DNA of 64,000 nt from Microbacterium sp. SY138 (GCF_039729145.1 NZ_CP155793.1:1116001-1180000); one strand, 5' to 3'. Counted from the stretch's first letter, positions 34,406 to 43,286 are shown. Made by a program: numbers and translations. Notes: a model not told the origin generated them from the letters alone.

Positions 34406-34447
34406 AAGGGGTGGGCCGGCCGGAGAGATCCGGCCGGCCCACCCCTT
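34406..34447. terminator. Very strong bidirectional terminator hairpin
   Basis: AAGGGGTGGGCCGGCCGG (34406-34423) pairs perfectly over 18 bases with its inverse (34430-34447), leaving a 6-base loop AGAGAT. It separates the convergent exported-protein and dehydratase genes and would work in both directions. Confidence 0.92.
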
Positions 34448-34468
34448 CGTGGTGGGTGCGGAGGGGCG

Positions 34469-35629
34469 TCAGTGCCGCACGTACTCCTTGATCGCGTCCT
34501 CGTCGACGGTCACGCCGAGGCCGGGACCGGTCGGGACCAGGAACCCGCCGTCGGCACGCACCTCGAGCGGTGTCGTGAGCAGGCGGTTGGCGACCGGGAG
34601 CGTGAACGGCTGGTACTCGAACGCGAGGAGCGAGGCGGCGCTCGCCGCGACGTGCACACCGGCGGCCATCGCGATGCCGAAGGCCGCGGAGTGGTGAGGC
34701 GCGACCTGCACGTGGAACGCATCGGCGACAGCCGCGATCGCGAGGCCCTCGGTGATGCCCGTGCGGCCGATGTCGGGCTGCGTGAGGCCGACAGCGCGGC
34801 GGGTGAGCCAGTCGGTGAACTCGAAGCGGCTGCGCATCGCCTCGCCGACCGCGATCGGCGTGGCGAGCGCGGTCGCGAGGTCGCGGTGGCCCTCCACGTC
34901 TTCGGGAGCCAACGGTGCTTCGAAGAACCACGCCCTCCGGTCGTCGAGCTCCCGACCGAGGGCCCGCGCCTCGCCGAGCCGGTAGGTCCAGTGCGCGTCG
35001 AGCGCGACGTCGAGGTCGGGGTGCACACCCCGGACCGCGTCGTAGGTGGCGAGGTCGGTGCGGATGTCGACGCCGAGGTGCAGCTTGATGCGGCGCACGC
35101 CGCTCTCGACGAGCTCGGCCGCCTTCTCCGCCCGCTCGACGTCGTCGACACCGCGGATCCCGGAGACATAGGTCGGCAGCACTTCGTGGAAGCGTCCCCC
35201 GGCGAGCTCGGAGACCGAGAGGCCGGTCGCATGGCCCCAGAGATCCCACAGGGCGATGTCGACGGCTGCCATGGCGTCGGCCTGGTGGCCGGTGAGGTGC
35301 CCGCGCTCGCGCATCGACTCGGTCATGCGGTGCCAGAGCGTGCGCACCGAGCGTGGGTCCTCACCGAGGATGAGGGGGGTGAGCAGGTTGTCGACGATCG
35401 CCGCGGCGACGACGGGAGCGACCGGTGCCAGCGCCTCGCCCCAACCCACGAGACCCTCGTCGGTCTCGATCTTCACCAGCAGGGTCTCGTAGCCGGGGGA
35501 GTAGAGGCTCCGCCACGGCGGGCGGATCACGTAGCCGCGGTGGTCGACTGCGGTGTCGCCGGCGTAGGAGTTGTTCGCCTCCTCCTTCGACAGGTAGAGG
35601 GGGAAGGTCTGGACGCGCGTGATTCTCAC
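34469..35629 (-). CDS. Acid-sugar dehydratase, mandelate racemase branch of the enolase superfamily
   Basis: A 386-residue enolase-superfamily enzyme that removes water from an aldonate or aldarate to give a 2-keto-3-deoxy acid, using Mg2+. The base loop is RRIKLHLG, the metal ligands are in ALDAHW, FFEAPL and VGEAM, and the His-Asp dyad is QPDIGRTG with APHHS. The exact sugar acid is not readable. GTG at 35629 has GGAG seven bases upstream; an ATG at 35647 has none, so the shorter form is chosen. It lies just downstream of the IclR gene and feeds the aldolases of this block. Confidence 0.88.
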   Translation of the reverse strand: MRITRVQTFPLYLSKEEANNSYAGDTAVDHRGYVIRPPWRSLYSPGYETLLVKIETDEGLVGWGEALAPVAPVVAAAIVDNLLTPLILGEDPRSVRTLWHRMTESMRERGHLTGHQADAMAAVDIALWDLWGHATGLSVSELAGGRFHEVLPTYVSGIRGVDDVERAEKAAELVESGVRRIKLHLGVDIRTDLATYDAVRGVHPDLDVALDAHWTYRLGEARALGRELDDRRAWFFEAPLAPEDVEGHRDLATALATPIAVGEAMRSRFEFTDWLTRRAVGLTQPDIGRTGITEGLAIAAVADAFHVQVAPHHSAAFGIAMAAGVHVAASAASLLAFEYQPFTLPVANRLLTTPLEVRADGGFLVPTGPGLGVTVDEDAIKEYVRH

Positions 35630-35725
35630 AGGGGTCTCCAAAGACATCGAGGGGCGAGCGGCCGGCGGCTGGTGCCGCGGTCAGGGATCAGGATCGGATC
35701 AGGGGGCCGCGTCGCGGCGGAGGAG

Positions 35726-36529
35726 TCAGAGCGCGGCGAAGGCCGACGCGGTGCGGGACGGGCTGTAGCCGAGAGCCACGGAGATCTCGTCGGCGGCTTC
35801 GATCAGCTGCAGCGCGAGTTCCTGGTGCGGGGCGTGCAGGTCGAGCACCGAGAGGGGACCGCTCGCGGAGAGCCCGGCGACGATCTCACCCGCGCGGTTG
35901 CGGATGGGGGCGGCGATGCACGCGCGTCCGAAGGCGAGCTCCTCGATCTCGGTCGCATAGCCCCGGCTGCGGGTCTCGTCGAGGGCGAGCTGCATGGCTG
36001 CACGGTCGACGATCGTATGAGGGGTGAAGCGCTGAGGCGTCTGGGCGAAGTACTCGTCCACCTGCTCATCGGTCATGCCGGAGAGCAGGGCCTTGCCGAG
36101 GCCGGTGGCGTGCAGAGGGCCGGTGCGTCCGGCCATCGCGAAGGACTTGGGCGCGAGCGCGCCTTCGAAGTTGCAGAGGTAGGTGAAGGTGAAGCCGCTG
36201 AGCTCGGCGACGTTCACGCCGATCTCGATCTTGCGGGCGAGGTTCTGGGCGATCTGCCGCGACGCGCGGAAGATGGGGGAGCCGTTGAGGGCGATCGTGC
36301 CGAGCGCCACGGCTGCCGGTCCCAGGCGGTAGAGGCCGGTGCGGGCGTCCTGCACCACGAACTTCATGCGGTCGAGTGCCGACATCATGCGCGAGACGGT
36401 GGACTGGCCGAGCCCGGTGAGCGTGCAGAGCTCGGAGACCCTCAGCTCGCCGGACTCCTCGGTGAAGCATGCGAGCAACGACATCGCCCGTTCGACGGTC
36501 TGGGTGCCGCCCACCGATTCCGATGCCAT
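35726..36529 (-). CDS. IclR-family regulator of the sugar-acid regulon (block A)
   Basis: A 267-residue regulator with an N-terminal winged helix (VERAMSLLACFTEESGELRVSEL...GQSTVSRMMSALDRM) and a C-terminal GAF-like effector domain (GLGKALLSGM, GRACIAAPIRNRAGEIVAGLSASGP). The ATG at 36529 has GGAGGA six bases upstream, better than the GTG at 36535. It is divergent from the ABC importer across a gap with two TCTTATGCA elements. It likely binds a 2-keto-3-deoxy acid or related intermediate. Confidence 0.92.
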   Translation of the reverse strand: MASESVGGTQTVERAMSLLACFTEESGELRVSELCTLTGLGQSTVSRMMSALDRMKFVVQDARTGLYRLGPAAVALGTIALNGSPIFRASRQIAQNLARKIEIGVNVAELSGFTFTYLCNFEGALAPKSFAMAGRTGPLHATGLGKALLSGMTDEQVDEYFAQTPQRFTPHTIVDRAAMQLALDETRSRGYATEIEELAFGRACIAAPIRNRAGEIVAGLSASGPLSVLDLHAPHQELALQLIEAADEISVALGYSPSRTASAFAAL

Positions 36530-36593
36530 GGTCACTCCTCCTCAGTACTGCCGCCGCGGATGCGACGCTGCGGCTGGTCGCCGCTGCCAGTCA

Positions 36594-36651
36594 TCTTATG
36601 CAGTGAAATGGCTTCGAGCAACACAAATGTGGGTGTCTTATGCATTTTGTG
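36594..36651. promoter_or_regulatory. IclR operator region, site 2 (iclR / ABC importer)
   Basis: TCTTATGCA occurs at 36594-36602 and 36636-36644, 42 bases (four helical turns) apart. The second copy continues into TGCATTTTGTG (36641-36651), which matches the motif at the other two block-A control regions. A further GCATTGTGG lies at about 36664-36672. Confidence 0.6.
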
Positions 36652-36756
36652 GATTTCGCATCCGCATTGTGGTTAACTGGCCGCACGTCGACGTTGACGA
36701 CTGTGACGACGACGCGCAGGGCCCCCGGGGGTCGTCTCTACTGGAAAGTGACTGCA

Positions 36757-37695
36757 ATGCAACAAGCCATACTCGAGCGGCCCGCGGAGAGCGAGCAGAA
36801 GGCCGTCGAGCCACGCTCCGGGCGACGCTCCACGCTGGGCGCGAAGGATCGCACCTTCGGTTTCATGATCGCACTTCCTGCGGTCCTTCTGTTCCTCGTG
36901 ATCGCGATCTTCCCCCTCGTGTCGAGCATCTTCACGAGCCTGTTCGATCAATCGCTCCTGCGTCCCGAGCGCACCTTCGTGGGTCTGGACAACTATGCGG
37001 CCGTGTGGGAGGAGTTCTTCGCCCGGCTCGGCACGACCCTTGTGTTCGCGTCGCTCTCCACGGTCTTCCCCCTCGTGCTCGGTGTGGCCCTCGCCCTGTT
37101 GCTGAACGCCCGCATGCGCGGACGCAACATCCTGCGCGGCGCTCTCATGCTGCCCTGGCTGCTCCCCGGCGTGGTCGTCTCCTTCCTCTGGGCCTGGATC
37201 TTCAACGACAGCTACGGCGTCGTCAACCACGTGCTCTCGGTCTTCGGCCTGCCGGAGGTCAGCATGCTCGGCACCCCGACCGGCGCGATGGCCGCCGTGG
37301 TCATCGCCAAGACCTGGCACTCGTTCCCGTGGATCATGGTCGTCGCCCTCGCGGTGCTCCAGACCCTCCCGAGCGAGCAGATCGAGGCGGCCACGATCGA
37401 CGGTGCGACGCGTGCGCAGCGGTTCCGCCACATCTCGCTGCCGCACATCGCCGGCCCGGTCACCCTCGTCGCGGTGCTCGAGTTCATCTACAACTTCGGC
37501 AACTTCGACACGATCTTCGTCATGACCGGCGGCGGGCCCGGCAATTCGACCACGACGCTCGCGGTCAGCCTCTACGACCTGGCCTTCGGCAGCTACGAGC
37601 TCGGCAAGGCCTCGGCCATGGGCACGCTCTGGCTCGTCCTGCTCGCGATCATCACGACCGGATACCTGTTCCTCAACCGACGGCTGGAGAAGTGA
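36757..37695 (+). CDS. Sugar ABC transporter permease (MalF type)
   Basis: A 312-residue inner-membrane permease with six helices. The coupling loop is EAATIDGATRAQRFRHISLPHI. With the next permease and the binding protein it imports a carbohydrate. The N-terminus has a charged cytoplasmic stretch before the first helix. ATG at 36757 follows GGAAAG. No dedicated ATPase gene is present, as is common for CUT1 importers that use a shared MsiK-type ATPase. Confidence 0.93.
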   Translation: MQQAILERPAESEQKAVEPRSGRRSTLGAKDRTFGFMIALPAVLLFLVIAIFPLVSSIFTSLFDQSLLRPERTFVGLDNYAAVWEEFFARLGTTLVFASLSTVFPLVLGVALALLLNARMRGRNILRGALMLPWLLPGVVVSFLWAWIFNDSYGVVNHVLSVFGLPEVSMLGTPTGAMAAVVIAKTWHSFPWIMVVALAVLQTLPSEQIEAATIDGATRAQRFRHISLPHIAGPVTLVAVLEFIYNFGNFDTIFVMTGGGPGNSTTTLAVSLYDLAFGSYELGKASAMGTLWLVLLAIITTGYLFLNRRLEK

Positions 37696-38552
37696 TGCGC
37701 CGTAGTCGCGATGTGGGGGAGTCGATCATCCGCCCCCACCTGTCCATCCCGGGGCGCGTGCTGCTCCTGCTCCTCGCTCTGTTCGGCCTGCTGCCGGTGT
37801 ACTGGCTCACGGCGACTGCCTTCACGAAGAAGGAGGACGTCTTCTCCCTGGACCGTCCGTTCTTCCCGGTCGACCCGACTTTCGAGAACTTCGTCGGCTT
37901 CTTCCAGAACGACCTGCTGCTGAAGAACCTGATGAACAGCATCATCGTCTCCACCGGAACCGCCCTGCTCGCGGTCCTGGTCGGCGGCCTGATGGCGTAC
38001 TCGCTATCGAAATTCCGCTACCGCGGCCGGAACGCCGTCATGTTCATGTTCCTCATCGGCCAGCTGATCCCCGGCGCCCTTCTGCTCATCTCGCTGTACT
38101 TGATGCTGAGCTCGGCCGGGCTGCTGTACACCTACACTGCGCTGATCATCTCGTTCACGACGTTCACACTGCCGCTCGCGGTGTTCCTGTTGAAGGGCAT
38201 CATCGACGCCCTCCCCGACGACATCATCGAGGCGGCGAAGGTCGATGGCCTGTCGCGCACGGGCACGATGTTCCGCATCGTGTTCCCGCTCGTGGTCCCC
38301 GGTCTCATCACCGCGGGCATGTTCGCGTTCATGCGCGGCTGGAGCGATCTGCTCTTCGCCCTCACGCTCGCCGGCCCCGACAAGCAGACTCTGCCCGCCG
38401 GACTCACCCAGGCGTTCATCCGCGAGGGCACGGCCGACTGGCCGGCACTCATGGCGGCGTCCCTCATCACCTCCCTCCCGCTCGTCATCATCTTCATCCT
38501 CCTGCAGCGCTACTTCGTCTCCGGCCTCGCCGCCGGAGCGGTCAAGGGCTAG
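37695..38552 (+). CDS. Sugar ABC transporter permease (MalG type)
   Basis: A 285-residue permease with six helices and the coupling loop EAAKVDGLSRTGTMFRIVFPLVVP. The start overlaps the stop of the first permease (TGATG). It forms the pore heterodimer of the CUT1 importer. Confidence 0.93.
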   Translation: MRRSRDVGESIIRPHLSIPGRVLLLLLALFGLLPVYWLTATAFTKKEDVFSLDRPFFPVDPTFENFVGFFQNDLLLKNLMNSIIVSTGTALLAVLVGGLMAYSLSKFRYRGRNAVMFMFLIGQLIPGALLLISLYLMLSSAGLLYTYTALIISFTTFTLPLAVFLLKGIIDALPDDIIEAAKVDGLSRTGTMFRIVFPLVVPGLITAGMFAFMRGWSDLLFALTLAGPDKQTLPAGLTQAFIREGTADWPALMAASLITSLPLVIIFILLQRYFVSGLAAGAVKG

Positions 38553-38601
38553 CGATGCACCGCAGAACAGCTCGTCCCCCTCATCCCGAAGGAGCAGTCT
38601 C

Positions 38602-39915
38602 ATGAACATCTCGAACTCGCAGCTGAGCCGCCGAGCCTTCCTCGGAGGCGGCACGGTCCTCGCCGCGTTCGGCGCTCTCGCGCTCGCCGGCTGTGCCACT
38701 CCCGCCGCCCCCGGCACCGGTGCCGGAGCCACGGCCGCCGGGGCCACGAAGGCCAAGACCATCAACTTCTACGGCAACTCGCTCGGCGAGGAGGCCCTGA
38801 AGTCGGCATGGCAGGGCATCCTCGACGGATTCTCGAAGCAGGAGGGCGTCAAGGTCGCCCCCGTGATCTACCCGTACGATCAGGCGGCCACCCAGCTGGC
38901 GCTGACCGGACGCTCCGGCAACCTCATGGGCGTCGGACAGTCGGGCGGGTGGCAGGTGCTCACCCCCATGAACGTGCTCGCCGACCTCTCCGACCTCGCG
39001 AAGGGGCTCGGCATCCCGCAGGGTGTGCTCGACTCGTACACGATGGACGGCAAGCTGCTCGTGCTGCCCCTGACGGCCGCCGGCATCGGCATCATCACCA
39101 ACGGAGAGATCGCGAAGAGCGTCGGCATCAAGTCGGGCATGACCGTGGAGCAGTTCGCCACGGCGCTCGAGAAGATCAAGAAGCAGGACTCCTCGCTGAT
39201 CCCGTACGCCGCCGTCACCAAGAACCCCGACCTCAAGGACGCCGTCCCGTGGATGTGGGGCTTCGGCAGCGACGTCGTCACCGACGATCTGAAGTGCACC
39301 CTGGGCGACGCCGAGAGCGTCAAGGCCGTCACCTGGTACAAGTCCCTGCAGGACGCAGGGCTGACGCAGACGAACGTGGCGCGCAGCGATGCCCGCATCC
39401 TGTTCGCGAGCGGACGGGCGGCCCTGTACGACGACGCCCCGCTCGCATCGACCTTCGTCAAGACGAACGGTGCCGCCCAGAACATCATCGACAACATCGG
39501 CGCGATCTCGCGTCCGACCGCCGGGGGCAAGGACTCCTTCAACCGGGCCTGGGGCAGCGGTGTCTTCGCGACGGCGGGCGAGGGAGAGCTCACGAGCCGT
39601 GACTTCATCCTCTACGCCGCGACCAATGTCGAAGCGGCGACCGCGCTGTACGAGAACTCCGCGGTGGCACCTGCCGCCAAGAGCGTCGCCGACAAGATCC
39701 CGGCCCTCGCGGCAGACAAGTTCCAGGGCGCGTTCCGCACCGAGGTCTCCGAGCACGCCCGTGGCGCCGCCTGGGACCGCGTCGCGGTCACCGCGCAGAT
39801 CGATGCGGCCATCGGAGCGGGGGTCGCGACGATCCTCGCCGGTCAGGTCGAGGTGCAGGCCGGCCTCAACGCGCTGAAGAAGGAAGTGCAGGGTCTGCTC
39901 GACGCGAACGCCTGA
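38602..39915 (+). CDS. Sugar ABC transporter substrate-binding lipoprotein
   Basis: A 437-residue family-1 extracellular solute-binding protein. The signal peptide combines a twin-arginine motif (SRRAFLGGG) with a lipobox LALAGC, so it is a Tat-exported lipoprotein. The mature protein begins after an Ala/Gly-rich linker with TINFYGNSLGEEALKSAW. It presents sugar to the two permeases. SD AAGGAG is 8 bases before the ATG. Ligand unknown; context suggests oligosaccharides released by the exported enzyme. Confidence 0.92.
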   Translation: MNISNSQLSRRAFLGGGTVLAAFGALALAGCATPAAPGTGAGATAAGATKAKTINFYGNSLGEEALKSAWQGILDGFSKQEGVKVAPVIYPYDQAATQLALTGRSGNLMGVGQSGGWQVLTPMNVLADLSDLAKGLGIPQGVLDSYTMDGKLLVLPLTAAGIGIITNGEIAKSVGIKSGMTVEQFATALEKIKKQDSSLIPYAAVTKNPDLKDAVPWMWGFGSDVVTDDLKCTLGDAESVKAVTWYKSLQDAGLTQTNVARSDARILFASGRAALYDDAPLASTFVKTNGAAQNIIDNIGAISRPTAGGKDSFNRAWGSGVFATAGEGELTSRDFILYAATNVEAATALYENSAVAPAAKSVADKIPALAADKFQGAFRTEVSEHARGAAWDRVAVTAQIDAAIGAGVATILAGQVEVQAGLNALKKEVQGLLDANA

Positions 39916-39930
39916 GCGGATCGCAGAGTC

Positions 39931-39964
39931 AGAAGGCCGCGTCCCGATGGGGACGCGGCCTTCT
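39931..39964. terminator. Bidirectional terminator hairpin
   Basis: AGAAGGCCGCGTCCC (39931-39945) pairs perfectly with 39950-39964 over a GATG loop and is followed by TTC. It separates the ABC importer from the convergent SDR gene. Confidence 0.9.
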
Positions 39965-39981
39965 TCGTGGGAACGAGCGGC

Positions 39982-40701
39982 TCAGAGCCAGCGTTCCCGC
40001 AGCACCGGCTTCAGCCAGGCGGCGGGCGAGGAGATCGACAGACCGCCGTCGACGGCGATCGAGGTGCCGGTGACGAAGGATGCGGCGTCGGAGGCGAGGA
40101 ACGCCACGACCGAAGCCACCTCCTCCGGGCGCCCGATGCGCCCGAGCGGGTAGCCCTCGCTCTCTCCGGTGTCGACGGCCGAGATGCTGCCAGGCTGCAC
40201 GGCGTTGACGCGGATGCCGCGGGGGCCGTAGTCGAGGGCGAGCTGGCGGATGAGGCCGTCCACACCGGCCTTCGCGGCCGCATAGGCCGGGAGGGCAGGA
40301 GCCGCGAGGGACGAGTTGACCGAGGTCACCGCGACGATCGACGACCCCGATGCGAGGCGGGGGAGAGCGGCTCGTGCCACGAAGAACGCCGAGTCGAGCG
40401 TGGCGCCGAGCGCGCCGCGCCAGTCTTCGTCGCTCGTCGCCTCCGCGCGGGCGATCGGCATGCGGCCGGCCGCGAGCACGACGACGTCGAGTCGGCCGAG
40501 CGCCTGCTCCGCATCCGCGACGGCGCGGTCGGCGGCCTCCGGTCGGCTGCAGTCCGCGACGAGGTACCGCTCGAAGACGGGATCGTCGGAGTCTTCGAGC
40601 CCCACCCCGACGACGGCGTCTCCACCGTCGACGAAGGCGCGGGCGATCGCGAGACCGATGTCGGAACTGCCGCCGATCAGCAGCACGCCGCGGCGGGTCA
40701 C
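39982..40701 (-). CDS. Short-chain dehydrogenase/reductase
   Basis: A 239-residue classical SDR with NAD(P)-binding IGGSSDIGLAIA and the active-site Tyr-Lys pair in YAAAKAG, preceded by the Ser of VTSVNSS. It ends GTSIAVDGGLS as typical SDRs do. Probably an aldose or ketose dehydrogenase of the local pathway. GTG at 40701 overlaps the stop of the DapA-family gene as GTGA. Confidence 0.88.
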   Translation of the reverse strand: MTRRGVLLIGGSSDIGLAIARAFVDGGDAVVGVGLEDSDDPVFERYLVADCSRPEAADRAVADAEQALGRLDVVVLAAGRMPIARAEATSDEDWRGALGATLDSAFFVARAALPRLASGSSIVAVTSVNSSLAAPALPAYAAAKAGVDGLIRQLALDYGPRGIRVNAVQPGSISAVDTGESEGYPLGRIGRPEEVASVVAFLASDAASFVTGTSIAVDGGLSISSPAAWLKPVLRERWL

Positions 40702-41615
40702 ACGCGCACCGTGGTGGGGATGGGCGGAAGGGCGAGCTCGTCGATGACCAGCTTGACCGATGCACGGCTGCCGGCGTCCAGGCGCGAAGCCGGATAGCGC
40801 ACCGTCGCGTGGTCGATCACGCCGCGCGCGACGAGGACCTCCTTGTGCACCGCCCACGCGATGCCGCCCTGCAGACCGATCAGCACGAGAGGGAGCATAC
40901 GACGGAACTCGGCACGGGCTTCGTCGACGCGCCCCTCCGTGAACTGCGCGAGCACCGGACCGAGGAGGTCGGGGAACTCGCAGGCCGGCATCGTGCCGAC
41001 GGCGCCCCTGGCATACTCCTCCAGGCAGAATTGCGCATTCTGTCCACCGAGCACCGCGAAGTTCGGATCGTCGATCGCCGAGACGACCGCGCCGACCTTG
41101 GGCGCGGTCGGCGGGGCTTCGACCTTGACGGAGTCGACGCCCTCGAGGCGGGCGATCTCGGCGATCAGCGCAGGGGCCATCACGACGCCGGTGACGCCGG
41201 GGGCATCCTGCACCATGACCGAGAGGGAGGTGGCGTCGGCGACATCTCCGTAGAAGTCGACGAGCGTCCCGGCGGGCGGCTTCACCATGAACGGCGGAAG
41301 CACCATGAGGGCATCAGCGCCCCCTTCCTCCGCGAGGAGGGCCTGCTCGATCGAGGTCGCCGTGGACGTGCCGTTGACGCCGGCGATCACGGGCACCCGG
41401 CCCTCGACCACACGGACGACATCGTCCAGGATCGTGCGGCGCTCCTCGGTGGTGAGCGCGAAGCCCTCGCTCGCCATTCCGAAGACGGCGACGCCGTCGA
41501 CTCCGGACGCGAGCTGGAACTCGACCAGTCGGCGCAGGCTCTCGCGGTCGAGGGCACCCGACTCGTCGAAAGGCGTCGCCAGGATGGGCATCAAGCCGTG
41601 GAGTGTCGGAGCCAT
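40698..41615 (-). CDS. DapA-family (DHDPS-like) 2-keto-acid lyase or dehydratase
   Basis: A 305-residue class I Schiff-base enzyme. The lysine-containing strand is DSVKVEAPP, and the family glycine motif reads GVNGTSTATSIEQA. The catalytic Tyr of true dihydrodipicolinate synthase (YNxPxRT) is replaced by VQDAPGVTG, so it is not DapA itself. Related proteins cleave or dehydrate 2-keto-3-deoxy sugar acids, which suits the context. The ATG at 41615 has GGGGAA upstream. First gene of a minus-strand pair with the SDR, divergent from the lactonase. Confidence 0.85.
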   Translation of the reverse strand: MAPTLHGLMPILATPFDESGALDRESLRRLVEFQLASGVDGVAVFGMASEGFALTTEERRTILDDVVRVVEGRVPVIAGVNGTSTATSIEQALLAEEGGADALMVLPPFMVKPPAGTLVDFYGDVADATSLSVMVQDAPGVTGVVMAPALIAEIARLEGVDSVKVEAPPTAPKVGAVVSAIDDPNFAVLGGQNAQFCLEEYARGAVGTMPACEFPDLLGPVLAQFTEGRVDEARAEFRRMLPLVLIGLQGGIAWAVHKEVLVARGVIDHATVRYPASRLDAGSRASVKLVIDELALPPIPTTVRV

Positions 41616-41666
41616 CAGCTGTTTCCCCGCTTCATCATCGTGTATCCACATTTCTCGCAAGTGTTA

Positions 41667-41677
41667 TGCATATTGTG
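41667..41677. promoter_or_regulatory. Shared IclR-type operator motif, site 3
   Basis: TGCATATTGTG, preceded by GTTAT as in the other sites, lies between the divergent DapA-family and lactonase genes. It matches TGCATNNTGTG at 30372 and 36641. Confidence 0.55.
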
Positions 41678-41727
41678 AGATAGTCTGCCACATAACGGTT
41701 ATGACCTACCAGAGAAGGATGACCCGG

Positions 41728-42645
41728 ATGTCGCACCCTCAGGCCGCCCGCACCGTCGAGATCCTCTCCGACGCCCGCTACGTCCAGGCCGAATCTCCAC
41801 GCTGGGATGCCCGTGACGGCAGCCTCCTCTGGATCGACATGGCGACGGGTTCGCTGCACCGCGGACGCATCGAGGGCATCACGGTCGTTCCCGAGGCCGC
41901 GGTCGTCGTCGGCGCGCAGATCGGTGCCCCGATCCCGCTCGCGCAGCCGGGCACGGGGTGGCTGGTCGGCGTCGACCGCCGCGTCGTCCACGTGAGCGAC
42001 GATGGCGTCGTCTCGCCGATCACCGACGACATCGCGGGACCCGGCGACTACATGAACGATGGCGGGGGCGATCCGTCCGGGCGCTTCTGGGTGGGGAGCC
42101 AGGCCATGCCCCGCGACCCGCACTGCACACTGTGGAGCCTCGGTCCCGACGGGGAGCCCGTCGCGCGCCTCGGCGGCATCACCGTGTCGAACGGCCTCGC
42201 CTTCGACCGCACCGGTGCCACGCTCTACTACATCGACACGCTCCCGCATCGCCGCATCGAGGCGTTCGATGTGGCGCCGGACGGAGAGCTCTCGAACCGC
42301 CGCACGGTGTGCCGGGTCGAAGGAGGCAACCCCGACGGCATGACGATCGACCTCGACGGCATGCTCTGGGTCGCGGTCTGGGATGCGTCCGAGGTGCGCC
42401 GCTACTCGCCGGCCGGGGAGCTCCTGGAGACGATCGTCCTTCCGGCGAAGCGGCCGACAGCCGTGGCTCTGGTCGACCGGCTGCTGGTGATCACCACCGC
42501 GAGCATCGGACTGACCGATCCCGCCGACGCCGACGGGGCACTGCTCGGCGTGGAGGTGGAGGTCGGCGGCGCACCCGCGTTCCCATGGCGAGGCGCGGTG
42601 CCGGCGACGACGGCGGCCGGTTCGATCGAGGAGGGGGCCTCGTGA
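41728..42645 (+). CDS. SMP-30/gluconolactonase-family lactonase
   Basis: A 305-residue six-bladed beta-propeller lactonase that hydrolyses a sugar 1,5- or 1,4-lactone. The metal ligands are in AESPRWD (Glu), MNDGGGDPSGRFWVG (Asn/Asp), SNGLAFD (Asn) and GGNPDGMTIDLDG (Asp). AAGGA is eight bases before the ATG at 41728; in-frame ATGs at 41701 and 41719 have no comparable site. Its stop is coupled to the aldolase start. Confidence 0.9.
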   Translation: MSHPQAARTVEILSDARYVQAESPRWDARDGSLLWIDMATGSLHRGRIEGITVVPEAAVVVGAQIGAPIPLAQPGTGWLVGVDRRVVHVSDDGVVSPITDDIAGPGDYMNDGGGDPSGRFWVGSQAMPRDPHCTLWSLGPDGEPVARLGGITVSNGLAFDRTGATLYYIDTLPHRRIEAFDVAPDGELSNRRTVCRVEGGNPDGMTIDLDGMLWVAVWDASEVRRYSPAGELLETIVLPAKRPTAVALVDRLLVITTASIGLTDPADADGALLGVEVEVGGAPAFPWRGAVPATTAAGSIEEGAS

Positions 42646-43286
42646 GCACCGTGGACAACGCGCAGCTGCAGGAACGCCTGCGCCGCACCCGACTCGTCGC
42701 GATCCTGCGGGGGACGGATGTCGACGCCACGGTCGGCGCGGCGCGGACGCTGCTCGCGGCGGGCGTGCTCACCCTCGAGATCGCACTCACCCTGCCTGAC
42801 GCGGAGGAGGCGATCGCCCAGGTCGTGCATGATGCCCCGGCCGAGGCTCTGATCGGCGCCGGTACCGTCCTCGACGAGGCCGACGTGGAGAGGGCCCTCG
42901 CCGCCGGCGCGCAGTTCATGGTGACGCCCACGCTCAGCGCTTCTGTCGCCCATGCGGTCAGCCTGGGCATCGGCGTGCTCCCGGGCGTCTACACGCCCAC
43001 CGAGATCCAGCGCGGCCACGACCTCGGCAGCGCAGCGGTGAAGCTGTTCCCCGCATCGGCGCTCGGGTCCAGTTTCATCCGCGCCGTCCGCGATCCTTTC
43101 CCGCAGGCGCGGATCATCCCCGTGGGAGGGGTGCGCGTCGACACTGTCGCCGAGTACCTCGCCGCCGGGGCGTTCGGCATCGGGGTGGGCGGGCCTCTCG
43201 TCGGCGATGCGGCGAGTCCCGGCGGCGATCTCGACGCGCTCGCCGTCCGCGCCGGGGCATTCATGCAGGCCGTGCGCGCCGGGTGA
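42642..43286 (+). CDS. KDPG/KHG-type aldolase (bifunctional 2-keto-3-deoxy-acid aldolase)
   Basis: A 214-residue class I aldolase of the Eda family: base Glu in TLEIALTLP, GAGTVLDEADV and the Schiff-base Lys in AAVKLFPASALG. It cleaves a 2-keto-3-deoxy-6-phosphogluconate-type substrate or its non-phosphorylated analogue to pyruvate and an aldehyde. GTG at 42642 overlaps the lactonase stop (GTGA). With the dehydratase it would complete an Entner-Doudoroff-like branch. Confidence 0.9.
   Translation: MSTVDNAQLQERLRRTRLVAILRGTDVDATVGAARTLLAAGVLTLEIALTLPDAEEAIAQVVHDAPAEALIGAGTVLDEADVERALAAGAQFMVTPTLSASVAHAVSLGIGVLPGVYTPTEIQRGHDLGSAAVKLFPASALGSSFIRAVRDPFPQARIIPVGGVRVDTVAEYLAAGAFGIGVGGPLVGDAASPGGDLDALAVRAGAFMQAVRAG

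Noticed and set aside
30393..35249. A 1618-codon open frame on the minus strand across the exported-protein gene
   Set aside because: It is the mirror of two strong coding genes in high-GC DNA: composition is Arg/Gly/Asp/His-rich without a recognisable domain, and the plus-strand frame carries the Tat signal and the beta modules.
40698..41615. Annotation of the DapA-family gene as lysine-biosynthesis dihydrodipicolinate synthase
   Set aside because: The catalytic Tyr motif is missing and the neighbours are sugar-acid genes.
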